DNA of 30,407 nt. It comes from Treponema_I sp045631425. Its GTDB lineage: Bacteria; Spirochaetota; Spirochaetia; Treponematales; Treponemataceae. The position numbers were made by a program, and so were the translations under genes. The stretch covers positions 1 to 30,407 of the forward strand of contig JAZQUR010000060.1 in NCBI GenBank assembly GCA_045631425.1, read 5' to 3'. This document shows positions 23,537-30,407 of the stretch, in pieces (positions within the stretch are counted from its first letter, which is position 1; every line of letters begins with the position of its first letter). The notes under the pieces are model-generated. The model saw only the letters and a program-made list of their open reading frames with translations. It did not search any database and was not told the DNA's origin.

Positions 23537-24674
23537 AATTAAACTCCGAAACTTTTTCGTACCTTGAAATATTAATTATTAAACCACAAGTAACCAATGT
23601 CATAAAAATTGATGAACCACCGTGTGAAAAAAACGGTAGCGGGATTCCAGTTGCAGGTAAAGCACCGCAAACAACCCCGCAGTTCATTAGCGATTGTAAA
23701 ACGATACTTGTTGTACAACCAAATGCTAACAACTGTCTAAATAAGTCATTAGTTCTTATAGCTATTTTATAGCCTCGAAAGGCAAAGTAGCCTAACAAAG
23801 CAAAATATCCGATAACACCTAAAAATCCCATAGCTTCTGCCCAACCTGCAAAAACACAGTCAGCATGAACCTCTGGAATAACTTTGATTTTTTCAAGACC
23901 GGCACCCATACCTTGTCCGAAAAAACCCCCAGCACTTATTGCAATTTTTGAGTTATCGATTTGATAGTTAATGCCTTTTATATCAAATTCAGGTCGTAAA
24001 AAAGCAATTAATCGTTCAACACGATATTCCTTCATAAAAATAAACAATAAAGCCATTGGAATTGCAAAAATTAGCAAAGCTCCAAACCATTTTCCAGAAA
24101 CACCAGCAAGAAAAAAGATTAACAAGCCTAAACTTAAGATAATCATTGATGTTGCATAGTCATTCTGTTTTACAACAGTTAATACCAAACCAAGCAAAAC
24201 AATTAATGCTGGTATGATAGAAGTTTTTGCATCATTTACTCTGTCTTGTTTTTTATCAAATAAATTTGCTAAAAAAAACACAACAGTCAATTTTGCAATT
24301 TCTGATGGTTGAAATGAAAAACCAAAAAGATCTATCCATCTTTTACCACCATTTATTTCTACGCCCATAAACTCAGTATAAGTTAACCAGTTAGTTATGA
24401 ACGTAACAATTAAAATTATTCCCATAAATTTTCGAACAAAGTCTAAATTTATGTAAATAATTATAGGTAACAATATTAAACCTAAAACAGCAGGGATAAT
24501 TTGTTGTTTTAGAAAGTGTGTACTATCTGACCATCGTCGAAGACCGTAATCCGCAGAAGTGAATTGTAAAGTTACAAGTCCTAAACCAAGCAAAATAATT
24601 ACAGAAATCACTAAGCCTGTGTCAACTTTTTTAGTAACCACCGGTCTTTCAACCACAAAGTGATTAAACTTCAT
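23526..24674 (-). CDS. ftsW: Septal peptidoglycan glycosyltransferase FtsW (SEDS family)
   Basis: FtsW polymerises lipid II at the septum with a partner penicillin-binding protein. The polytopic protein has about ten TM helices, the SEDS signatures GGKRWIDLFGFSFQPSEIAKL and, near the end, NCGVVCGALPATGIPLPFFSHGGSS, with the large extracytoplasmic loop around KGINYQIDNSKIAISAGG between them. I choose the ATG at 24674 (382 residues), with AAGGTGG 6 bases before it; it overlaps the murF stop by 11 bases. An upstream frame start at 24707 has no support. No ftsI gene is in this cluster, so its transpeptidase partner lies elsewhere. Confidence 0.95.
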   Translation of the reverse strand: MKFNHFVVERPVVTKKVDTGLVISVIILLGLGLVTLQFTSADYGLRRWSDSTHFLKQQIIPAVLGLILLPIIIYINLDFVRKFMGIILIVTFITNWLTYTEFMGVEINGGKRWIDLFGFSFQPSEIAKLTVVFFLANLFDKKQDRVNDAKTSIIPALIVLLGLVLTVVKQNDYATSMIILSLGLLIFFLAGVSGKWFGALLIFAIPMALLFIFMKEYRVERLIAFLRPEFDIKGINYQIDNSKIAISAGGFFGQGMGAGLEKIKVIPEVHADCVFAGWAEAMGFLGVIGYFALLGYFAFRGYKIAIRTNDLFRQLLAFGCTTSIVLQSLMNCGVVCGALPATGIPLPFFSHGGSSIFMTLVTCGLIINISRYEKVSEFNYER

Positions 24675-26115
24675 TATTGACCACCTTTTCAGAAAGTCTA
24701 TCTGCAATTCTTTCTAACTTGATTCCTCTAGAACCCTTGAAAAAGTACAAATCCCCCTGCTCTACAGTTTTTTCTATATTATCTGCAACTTTAGAAATTG
24801 TTTCATCATCATAATATTCAACTTTTTCCAAAGCCAACGAAATATTCATTTTGTTTTTTAGCTCAATAGCCTTAAAATAACCATAAGTCATTTCTTTGCC
24901 AACAAAAATCACTTTATCAAGTTTTTGTTTAACAACAAGTTCCCCGATTTTTTCATGTAGAGTTTTGGAATCACTTCCCAACTCCAACATATCCCCAAGA
25001 ATAAAAACTTTTTTTCCAGCAACTTCCAGTTTTCCGTAAAAATCAAGAGCAGCACTCATTGAATCGAAGTTTGCGTTGTAACAATCTTTTACAACAGTAA
25101 AATCACCTTGGATAATATTGCTTCTATCTCCAAGTGGTTTTACCTTTTCAATTCCCGCTTTGATTTCTTCAGCAGTAAGCCCAAGTTTTTCACCTAGAAA
25201 AACAGCACTTAAAGCATTTGAAAAGTTATATTTTCCGGCTAAAGCCAAAGTGATATTTACATTTTCATAGTTAAAAGATGTTCCCAAAAGTCCCAAATCT
25301 TTTACATCAGAAATCTTTGATGATGATTTTTCGCCATAAGTCAAAATCTCACCCTTTGGAACATCCTGCAAAAATTTTGCGTATTCATCGTTTTCTGGCA
25401 CAAATCCCACACAACCATCAGTAAAGTTGTAAAAAATATTTTTTTTCTCTTTAGCAATATTGTCTTTTGTGCCGAGAATTCCAATGTGGGCAGTCCCAAC
25501 ATTTGTAATAATTCCAAATTTTGGAAAAAGTACATTTGCAAGTTCTTTTATCTCATCCACACGATTCATACCAAGTTCAAAAACACCAACTTCGTGTTCT
25601 TTTCTGATATTAAAAACAGAAAGTGGTAAACCTGTTTCAGAGTTAAAATTACCTTCAGTTTTAATTACGTTATATTTTGTTTCCAAAACGCTTGAAACAA
25701 GCTCTTTTGTAGTTGTTTTTCCGTTAGAACCAGTGATTCCAATCTTTATCAGTTTTGGAAATTTTTCTACATAAAATGCAGCTGCAGCTTGAAGTGCGTA
25801 CAAAGTATTTTTTACAGTGATTACAGTTGCTTTATTTTCCACGATAGGAAGATATTTATCTTTGTCAGAAGCCCAAACCTTTTCATCAGCAACAATCACT
25901 GTAGCACCATTTTCTACAGCTTTTTCTATAAATTTGTGTCCATCTTGAAATTCACCAAGCAAAGGAAAAAAAACACCATTTGATTTTACGTTTCTACTAT
26001 CAGTTGCAACTGCAAAAACTCCGCCACATTTTTGTTCTGGAGCATAAGCAACATTTGCTTTTGTTGAGAAAAGTAATTCATCTAGTGTTAGAAGCAACGC
26101 TTCATTTTTTTCCAT
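24664..26115 (-). CDS. murF: UDP-MurNAc-tripeptide--D-alanyl-D-alanine ligase
   Basis: MurF adds D-Ala-D-Ala to complete the UDP-MurNAc-pentapeptide in the cytoplasm. The 483-residue protein has the N-terminal substrate domain with FAVATDSRNVKSNGVFF, the ATP-binding GSNGKTTT (129-136), the central NVGTAHIGILGT segment and a C-terminal Mur ligase domain with VKDCYNANFDSM, which carries the MurF-specific DxYNAN pattern. The ATG at 26115 follows the ftsL stop by 2 bases, with its GGA ribosome site inside the last ftsL codons. mraY, murD, murG and murC do not follow, unlike the classical dcw order. Confidence 0.95.
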   Translation of the reverse strand: MEKNEALLLTLDELLFSTKANVAYAPEQKCGGVFAVATDSRNVKSNGVFFPLLGEFQDGHKFIEKAVENGATVIVADEKVWASDKDKYLPIVENKATVITVKNTLYALQAAAAFYVEKFPKLIKIGITGSNGKTTTKELVSSVLETKYNVIKTEGNFNSETGLPLSVFNIRKEHEVGVFELGMNRVDEIKELANVLFPKFGIITNVGTAHIGILGTKDNIAKEKKNIFYNFTDGCVGFVPENDEYAKFLQDVPKGEILTYGEKSSSKISDVKDLGLLGTSFNYENVNITLALAGKYNFSNALSAVFLGEKLGLTAEEIKAGIEKVKPLGDRSNIIQGDFTVVKDCYNANFDSMSAALDFYGKLEVAGKKVFILGDMLELGSDSKTLHEKIGELVVKQKLDKVIFVGKEMTYGYFKAIELKNKMNISLALEKVEYYDDETISKVADNIEKTVEQGDLYFFKGSRGIKLERIADRLSEKVVNNEV

Positions 26116-26117
26116 TT

Positions 26118-26414
26118 TTAGTTATTTCCTTTTACATCCACACGGATAATTTCCTCGCTTTCTGCAAGGCGCATTCCGTATTCATTTACAGCAATTTGTT
26201 CAATTCTTTCAGAACTTGAAAGCACACCGATTTCACTAACAAGTTTTCTATTTTCTTCTATCAACTGATATTGGATATCTTCCAGATCAGAAACTTCTTT
26301 CTCTAACTTTGCATACTTTGTTGTTTCTAGATTAGCCAAAGCTAGTAAACCAGGAATACTTAAAGCTAGTAATACGATTGCAACATTTTGAATAATTTCT
26401 GACTTTTTGTTCAT
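26118..26414 (-). CDS. ftsL: FtsL-like division protein
   Basis: The short protein has a brief cytoplasmic N-terminus, one TM helix (about 9-27) and a coiled coil rich in Glu, Leu and Lys (LEKEVSDLEDIQYQLIEENR), then EQIAVNEYGMRLAESEEII, the usual end of FtsL. It would form the FtsQ-FtsL-FtsB bridge that activates the septal synthase. Identity rests on size, topology and position between rsmH and murF. An ATG at 26426 is in frame, but its own second codon contains the GAGG ribosome site for the ATG at 26414, which I take as the start (98 residues). Confidence 0.82.
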   Translation of the reverse strand: MNKKSEIIQNVAIVLLALSIPGLLALANLETTKYAKLEKEVSDLEDIQYQLIEENRKLVSEIGVLSSSERIEQIAVNEYGMRLAESEEIIRVDVKGNN

Positions 26415-26445
26415 ACTTAACCTCATTCACTCCTTAAAAGGATAG

Positions 26446-27390
26446 TTAAAGTTTTCTCAACACCCGAAGCTTTGCACTTCGTGATGGAGAGTTTTCAGCA
26501 ACTTCTACATCGCTTGGACCAACAGGCTTTCTTAAAATCAATTCTGCCCGAGGTTTGCCTCCACATTTACATATCGGCTGTTCAGGTGGACAAGTACAAC
26601 TTTTAGCCCATTCCCTGAAAATATTTTTAACTATTCTGTCTTCTAGCGAGTGAAAAGTGATAACACCCAATTTTCCGCTAGGTTTTAGATTATTAAATGC
26701 ATTTTCCAAAGCTAGTGGCAAACGATCTAACTCACCATTTACTGCAATTCTAAAAGCTTGGAAACTCTTTGTTGCTGGGTGAATGTTTCCATGCCGATAT
26801 TGAGCTGGAACTGCACCGTAAATTATGTCTGCAAGAACTTTTGATGAAGTGATTTTGCTCATTTTTCTGTGTTCAACAATAGCACGTGCAATTCTTCTGC
26901 TATATCGTTCTTCCCCATAATTAAAGATGATATTTGCAAGTTCTTCTTCTCGAGTGGTATTTACCAAAACCTCTACAGAATCACCTGCATTTGGATTAAG
27001 CCGCATATCAAGTGGCTCATCATATCTAAAAGAAAATCCACGACCACTTCTTTCGTAGTGAAAAACCGAAATTCCTAAATCAAAAAGAATTAAGTCCGGT
27101 TTTGGTAGATTTTCAGGATAATTTGCATAAAAATCGTTGAACCAGCCATTATAAAAATTCATCCGTTCACCAAAAGGAGCTAATCTCTCTTTTGCACGAG
27201 CCTGAATTTTACAGTCTGCATCCAAACCGATTATTCGCAAATTTTTAAAACTACTTAAAAATGCTTCTGAGTGTCCACCTTCACCTAAAGTTGAATCCAC
27301 CATAAAACAATTATTTTCAAATGGTTCACCAACAGGAGAAAGATATTTTAATGTTTCTTGTAATAAAACTGGAGTATGGATAATTTCCAT
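26446..27390 (-). CDS. rsmH: 16S rRNA m4C1402 N4-methyltransferase RsmH (MraW)
   Basis: RsmH methylates N4 of C1402 in 16S rRNA using SAM. The 314-residue protein begins with the family hallmark HTPVLLQETLKYL, then DSTLGEGGHSEAFL (32-45, SAM binding), DLILFDLGISVFHYE, RGFSFRYDEPLDMRLN and, near the end, FHSLEDRIVKNIFREW and the cysteine-rich CTCPPEQPICKCGGKP. It is full length. It follows mraZ by 15 bases, the ancestral mraZ-rsmH-ftsL order. Confidence 0.97.
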   Translation of the reverse strand: MEIIHTPVLLQETLKYLSPVGEPFENNCFMVDSTLGEGGHSEAFLSSFKNLRIIGLDADCKIQARAKERLAPFGERMNFYNGWFNDFYANYPENLPKPDLILFDLGISVFHYERSGRGFSFRYDEPLDMRLNPNAGDSVEVLVNTTREEELANIIFNYGEERYSRRIARAIVEHRKMSKITSSKVLADIIYGAVPAQYRHGNIHPATKSFQAFRIAVNGELDRLPLALENAFNNLKPSGKLGVITFHSLEDRIVKNIFREWAKSCTCPPEQPICKCGGKPRAELILRKPVGPSDVEVAENSPSRSAKLRVLRKL

Positions 27391-27405
27391 AACAAAGACA
27401 CCCCA

Positions 27406-27849
27406 CTAAAAACAGATATCTCTAAGACCTTCAGTTGCTTCTAAGAAAGATTCTTCACTTTCGTCAAGATATTCCTTATAACGCTCGGCATCCCATAGTT
27501 CTATGTATTTGTTAATTCCTAGAACTACGCAATCCTTAGAAAGCCCAGCATATTCTCTTAAACTTTGGGGAATAGATAGGCGACCTGATTTGTCAAACTC
27601 CACTTCTTGAGCCGGTGCAACTAAACGTCTTACAACAAGACGAGCTTTCGGATCAAAGGGAGAAGCTGACTCCATCAGTTTTGATGATAAATTTTTCCAC
27701 TCTTCTGGAGTAAATAGCCATAAACATTTGTCTAAAGCTTGGGTAATAATGAGTACATTTCCTGTTAATTCTTGTCGAAGTCTTGAAGGAAAAAGAATAC
27801 GTCCTTTTTCGTCCAAGGTGTTTCGATATTCACCAGTTAATAATTCCAT
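27406..27849 (-). CDS. mraZ: Transcriptional regulator MraZ
   Basis: MraZ is a ring-forming DNA-binding protein with two AbrB-like repeats; here DEKGRILFPSRLR (13-25) and DKSGRLSIPQSLR are the two paired motifs. It controls its own division cluster by binding short repeats upstream. I start it at the ATG at 27849 (147 residues) because MELLTGEYRNTLDEKGR matches the family N-terminus. A GTG at 27864 has a nearer GGAG and would add five residues, so either is possible. Four GTGG boxes and a strong promoter precede it, which supports self-regulation of the whole downstream cluster. Confidence 0.95.
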   Translation of the reverse strand: MELLTGEYRNTLDEKGRILFPSRLRQELTGNVLIITQALDKCLWLFTPEEWKNLSSKLMESASPFDPKARLVVRRLVAPAQEVEFDKSGRLSIPQSLREYAGLSKDCVVLGINKYIELWDAERYKEYLDESEESFLEATEGLRDICF

Positions 27850-27850
27850 A

Positions 27851-27884
27851 CCACTATTTACCACTTATCTCCACTAATTCCCAC
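27851..27884 (-). promoter_or_regulatory. MraZ operator: four 10-bp direct repeats
   Basis: Read on the minus strand, GTGGGAATTA, GTGGAGATAA, GTGGTAAATA and GTGGTATGGA follow one another with exactly 10-base spacing, with the GTGG cores starting at 27884, 27874, 27864 and 27854. Known MraZ operators are three or four such repeats at one helical turn between promoter and mraZ. Here they cover the region from just after the predicted transcription start to the start codon, so binding could also block translation initiation. Confidence 0.85.
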
Positions 27885-27893
27885 TTAATTACT

Positions 27894-27921
27894 ATTTTAT
27901 CAACAAATTTCCGAATGTCAA
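27894..27921 (-). promoter_or_regulatory. Promoter of the mraZ division cluster
   Basis: On the minus strand a consensus TTGACA (27921-27916), a 16-base spacer and TAAAAT (27899-27894) form a strong sigma70-type promoter. Transcription should start near 27887, immediately before the first MraZ box. Promoters of this quality are rare in the window. Confidence 0.8.
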
Positions 27922-27960
27922 TTATAAATAATGGGTCTTTTTGGAAATATAAAAACTATC

Positions 27961-27989
27961 TTTACATTTTAAGTTTACACTTGTATAGT
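27961..27989 (+). promoter_or_regulatory. Promoter of the nuclease-like gene divergent from mraZ
   Basis: TTTACA (27961-27966), a 17-base spacer and TATAGT (27984-27989) give a sound promoter. The predicted start near 27996 leaves only about six bases before the ATG at 28002, too few for a normal ribosome site. Confidence 0.6.
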
Positions 27990-28001
27990 AAGAGAATATC
28001 T

Positions 28002-28715
28002 ATGATAAATACTTACAATGAAACAAACTTGCACAAATTTTTCAAAGAAAAATACGCCTCAGAGAACAATGGATTTACAGAAGTAAAGGTAAAAAACTAC
28101 ATTTGCGACATATTTACAGAGAATTCTGAAATTATAGAAATTCAAACATCATCACTATACAAGCTGGTTCAAAAAATACAGGATTTATGTGGCGAATACA
28201 AAATCAAAGTTGTATTCGCCTTCCCTTTTGAAAAAACAATCGAATATTATTCCGAATCCGGAGAAATAATCAGCAAAAAACGCAGTCCAAAAAAATGCAA
28301 ATGGATACATATTTTCCCAGAACTATTTGGATTTTTACCATTAATATTAGAAGGAAGTGCGATTTTAGAAGTTGTAGCCATATCAATTATCGAAAAAAGG
28401 ATAAAAACAGAAACTCCGGTTCAAAACAAAACCAACAGTCGCCGTTTTCTAAAAAATTGGTACAAAGACGGAAAATCTCTAAACTCTGTAATCGAAATAA
28501 AAACTTTTAAAACAAAAAATGATTTTACAGAAATCCTAAAAACAGGATTTTCCCAATACAAAATAAACGAAAATGATTTTACAGGAACCGATTTGAAAAA
28601 GATTTTTACAAAAAGCAAGTTGTACCGAGTAATTTCCTTGCTTCACAAAAATAAAATCATCGAATTAACAAGAACAGAAAAAAACAAAAAATTTTATAAA
28701 ATTTCAGAAGAATAG
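28002..28715 (+). CDS. Hypothetical protein with PD-(D/E)xK-nuclease-like core
   Basis: The 237-residue soluble protein is not one I can name. Near the N-terminus VKNYICDIFTENSEIIEIQTSS has the shape of a PD-(D/E)xK core: an acidic residue (C-D-I) at the end of one strand, then E-I-Q on the next, as in CoiA-like nucleases where Q replaces the usual lysine. The following helix and VVFAFPFEKTIEYY strand fit the fold. The C-terminal 80 residues (LKKIFTKSKLYRVISLLHKNKIIELTR in two parts) look like a winged helix. The frame is open from 27783, but that stretch is antisense to mraZ and its operator; the promoter at 27961-27989 places the start at the ATG at 28002. Function is unknown. Confidence 0.75.
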   Translation: MINTYNETNLHKFFKEKYASENNGFTEVKVKNYICDIFTENSEIIEIQTSSLYKLVQKIQDLCGEYKIKVVFAFPFEKTIEYYSESGEIISKKRSPKKCKWIHIFPELFGFLPLILEGSAILEVVAISIIEKRIKTETPVQNKTNSRRFLKNWYKDGKSLNSVIEIKTFKTKNDFTEILKTGFSQYKINENDFTGTDLKKIFTKSKLYRVISLLHKNKIIELTRTEKNKKFYKISEE

Positions 28716-28725
28716 TTTAAAACGA

Positions 28726-28757
28726 AAAAAGGATGTCTCAAAAAAGACATCCTTTTT
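28726..28757. terminator. Bidirectional terminator between the nuclease-like gene and flaA
   Basis: GGATGTCT (28731-28738) pairs with AGACATCC (28745-28752) around a six-base loop, flanked by A5 and T5 runs that extend the stem. It has U tracts in both directions and serves both convergent genes. Confidence 0.85.
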
Positions 28758-28773
28758 CTTAGATAACAATTAA

Positions 28774-29517
28774 TTACCAGTTATCACTTAAATCATCTGG
28801 ATCACTGTTTTCCATGTCGTACAAGTCTGTAACAGCACGTAAGTCATCCATGTATAGGTAGTACTGACCATAAGCATATTCTGGATCACAGTCGATACGG
28901 AAACCTACAATGCGTAGACCAGGTCTATCACCCCAGAATGCACTTTGTTGAACAATACCACGTTTTCCATCTGGTGATGGTGGAATTGCTACAGTTAGTT
29001 TTTTCCATCCTGAGAAAGCCAATGTTCCCATATATACTTCAAAATTGTTTCCAAAATAGTCTTGTACTAATAGAGTTAGATTGTGTGATTGATTACGACC
29101 AGCAACCCAAACAGAAACTGTTTTTGTAACACCTTCGATTGGAATTGGTCTAGCAGCTGTAATGTAGAAAGAGTTTACACCACGGCGGAAAAATTCAACT
29201 TTAACACCGTATACTGTATCGTTTTCTGCATTTGCAACTTCTGAAGGTAGTTTAATTTGTTCTTGTTTTGCATCAGCATCAAGATTTGAATATGGACCAC
29301 CATCAAACAAACGACCACTAATAACACCAACATCTGGAGAAATACGACAATTCCATGAACCTTCTCTTTCAAATAGATCAAGAGAGATTTCACGTAAAGC
29401 TTGAGCTGCTGAATCTGCACCAATAATTGATGGGTCAGGTTCTGTCAAAGAATATGACTGTGCGAAAACAGCAACAGCTAAAAATAATACACATAATAAA
29501 GCAACTAATTTTTTCAT
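28774..29517 (-). CDS. flaA: Flagellar filament outer layer protein, FlaA family
   Basis: FlaA proteins form or support the sheath around the FlaB core of spirochete periplasmic flagella. The 247-residue precursor has a signal peptide (MKKLVALLCVLFLAVAVFA, probable cleavage before Q20) and the family features SVWVAGRNQSHNLTLLVQDYFGN, LAFSGWKKLTVAIP, LRIVGFRIDCDP and the terminal YYLYMDDLRAVTDLYD. It corresponds in size to the shorter tandem FlaA proteins of Treponema (the T. pallidum TP0663/TP0664 type, from memory) rather than to the 350-residue FlaA1. It lies 6 bases after a paralogue, so the two are co-transcribed. The acidic tail SDPDDLSDNW is notable. Confidence 0.9.
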   Translation of the reverse strand: MKKLVALLCVLFLAVAVFAQSYSLTEPDPSIIGADSAAQALREISLDLFEREGSWNCRISPDVGVISGRLFDGGPYSNLDADAKQEQIKLPSEVANAENDTVYGVKVEFFRRGVNSFYITAARPIPIEGVTKTVSVWVAGRNQSHNLTLLVQDYFGNNFEVYMGTLAFSGWKKLTVAIPPSPDGKRGIVQQSAFWGDRPGLRIVGFRIDCDPEYAYGQYYLYMDDLRAVTDLYDMENSDPDDLSDNW

Positions 29518-29523
29518 ATTACG

Positions 29524-30238
29524 CTAATTTGCTCCTGTTGATGAAGAATCCAAGTTAGGTTTTCTTAATTCAAAACCATCGTATACAAAGTTCATAGTAT
29601 TTGTTGTATATCTAAATTGATCTAGATATAGAACGAAATCATCTACGAATTCACCAGTTGCAGTACGAATTCTAAATCCAATAAATGTTAGATTTTCTGG
29701 ACCAGAACGAAGTCTTGATTGTTGTCTAATTGCTGTAGGAATTTTCACAACAATATTTTTCCAACCTTCGTAGTTTAGTGTAACAGCTGGAATTACGTGA
29801 ACAACACTGTCTGCATCACGAACTAAAATTTCTAGATAGTAGTTATAATTTGCACCCCATGCCCAGAAATCAATTTGAGAAACTTGACCCAATAGTGGGA
29901 TTTCATAAGCTTCCCCAGTTTCCTTGCTTGTAGGGAAAATTTCAAACCAGTTATCACCTTTTCTGTCGAATTTAACTTGTGCGCCTAAAACATATGGAGT
30001 ACCATCTTTTGATGTTCTATATGCACGTAGTGAATTTGGGATAGCTTCTACATAACCCATTTTTGGATAAGTATCATCAGCTGTGTCTCCAATATGGATA
30101 AACTTACTAGCTTGAATAGACCAATCCCATTCCACTGCTTCAGGGTTGTCAAAGTTATCAATCAACATAGTCTCAACGCTTTTTGAACTTGGTTGTGCAA
30201 CAACAGGTACACAGAACATAAAAGCTAAAAGAAGACAT
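29524..30238 (-). CDS. FlaA-family protein, 5' end missing at the contig end
   Basis: The protein is paralogous to the gene just downstream: SQIDFWAWGANYNYYLEILV, LNYEGWKNIVVKIP, LTFIGFRIRT and DDFVLYLDQFRY align with its neighbour's motifs. The visible N-terminus CLLLAFMFCVPVVAQ is the end of a signal peptide, with probable cleavage after VVA. The start codon and the first few residues are lost, because genomic sequence stops at 30238 and adapter begins. The open frame appears to continue to a TTG at 30252 and adds MASDL, but these residues are encoded wholly or partly by adapter and are not real. Together with the next gene it would build the flagellar sheath. Confidence 0.88.
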
Positions 30239-30322
30239 AAGTCGGAGGCCAAGCGGTCTTAGGAAGACAAGACCTGATAACAACTCCTTGGCTCACAGAA
30301 CGACATGGCTACGATCCGACTT
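30239..30322. other. MGI/DNBSEQ sequencing adapter pair with barcode (assembly artefact)
   Basis: Bases 30239-30270 match the 32-base MGI/BGI read-1 adapter (starting AAGTCGGAGGCCAAGCGGTC) as I remember it. Bases 30271-30280 (GACCTGATAA) are in the place of a 10-base sample barcode. Bases 30281-30322 are the reverse complement of the 42-base read-2 adapter (ending CTACGATCCGACTT). This is library construct, not genome. Confidence 0.97.
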
Positions 30323-30407
30323 GTTATCAATCAACATAGTCTCAACGCTTTTTGAACTTGGTTGTGCAACAACAGGTACACAGAACATAAAAGCTAAAAG
30401 AAGACAT
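30323..30407. repeat. Exact second copy of 30154-30238 created by the adapter junction
   Basis: The 85 bases from GTTATCAATCAACATAG to AGAAGACAT repeat 30154-30238 exactly, at an offset of 169, and the contig ends at the same base where the first copy meets adapter. Insert-adapter-insert is what reading around a circular short-insert template would give. It should not be read as a biological duplication. Confidence 0.95.

Noticed and set aside
27783..28001. N-terminal extension of the nuclease-like gene back to an ATG at 27783
   Set aside because: It runs antisense through the mraZ start, its operator and both promoters; the promoter at 27961-27989 places the start at 28002.
30239..30252. 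Start of the second FlaA protein at a TTG at 30252
   Set aside because: Those bases belong to the sequencing adapter.
30154..30407. A biological direct repeat or transposon target duplication at the contig end
   Set aside because: The sequence between the copies is a known sequencing adapter pair, and the copy ends exactly at the contig end.
1..30407. CRISPR arrays, tRNA or rRNA genes, insertion sequences
   Set aside because: No regularly spaced identical repeats, no cloverleaf-like sequence and no transposase were seen on either strand; the two tyrosine recombinases are Xer housekeeping types and not integrases of a mobile element.

Overview
The window looks like one low-GC contig from a Treponema-like spirochete. 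Two genes of the FlaA filament-sheath family, a division cluster lacking mraY/murD/murG/ftsI, and the run TPR lipoprotein-dprA-topA-xerC-hslVU downstream of ftsZ all match what I know of Treponema gene order. The contig starts inside a gene. It ends in sequencing adapter followed by a second copy of the last 85 genomic bases, so the last 169 bases are not reliable genome.

Layout. (1) 1-2.0 kb is accessory DNA: an unrecognised protein cut by the contig edge, a probable remnant of a DUF3990-type gene, a 72-residue protein, and a divergent HU-like DNA-binding protein. (2) 2.2-6.7 kb is a four-gene defence island on the + strand: a DpnM/Dam-type adenine methyltransferase, a DpnII-type endonuclease, an AIPR-family protein with a PD-(D/E)xK-like N-terminus, and a DpnA-like second methyltransferase. 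Its upstream region carries phased direct repeats that resemble MraZ boxes, and the first methyltransferase appears to be leaderless. (3) 6.9-9.0 kb is a PhoB/PhoR-like two-component pair. (4) 9.0-11.9 kb holds a lipoprotein with a gluzincin-like HExxH motif, an unrecognised + strand gene and purN. (5) 12.1-27.9 kb, all on the minus strand, is a housekeeping block transcribed toward lower coordinates: mraZ, rsmH, ftsL, murF, ftsW, ftsQ, ftsA, ftsZ, xerD; then, after a 0.2-kb gap, a TPR lipoprotein, dprA, topA, xerC, hslV, hslU. Starts overlap preceding stops repeatedly, so translational coupling is likely. (6) 28.0-30.2 kb has a nuclease-like hypothetical gene divergent from mraZ and two tandem flaA genes, the upstream one truncated at the contig end.

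How the parts fit. The division block joins septum formation (FtsZ/A/Q/W/L), precursor synthesis (MurF), chromosome-dimer resolution (XerC and XerD), DNA topology and uptake (TopA, DprA) and proteolysis (HslUV). mraZ has a textbook self-control region: a sigma70-type promoter followed by four GTGG repeats spaced exactly 10 bp. The closest thing to an undescribed system is the GATC restriction island with an embedded AIPR effector, possibly controlled by the same type of operator as the division cluster.

Limits: all functional calls come from motif reading by eye. No database search, folding or promoter software was run.
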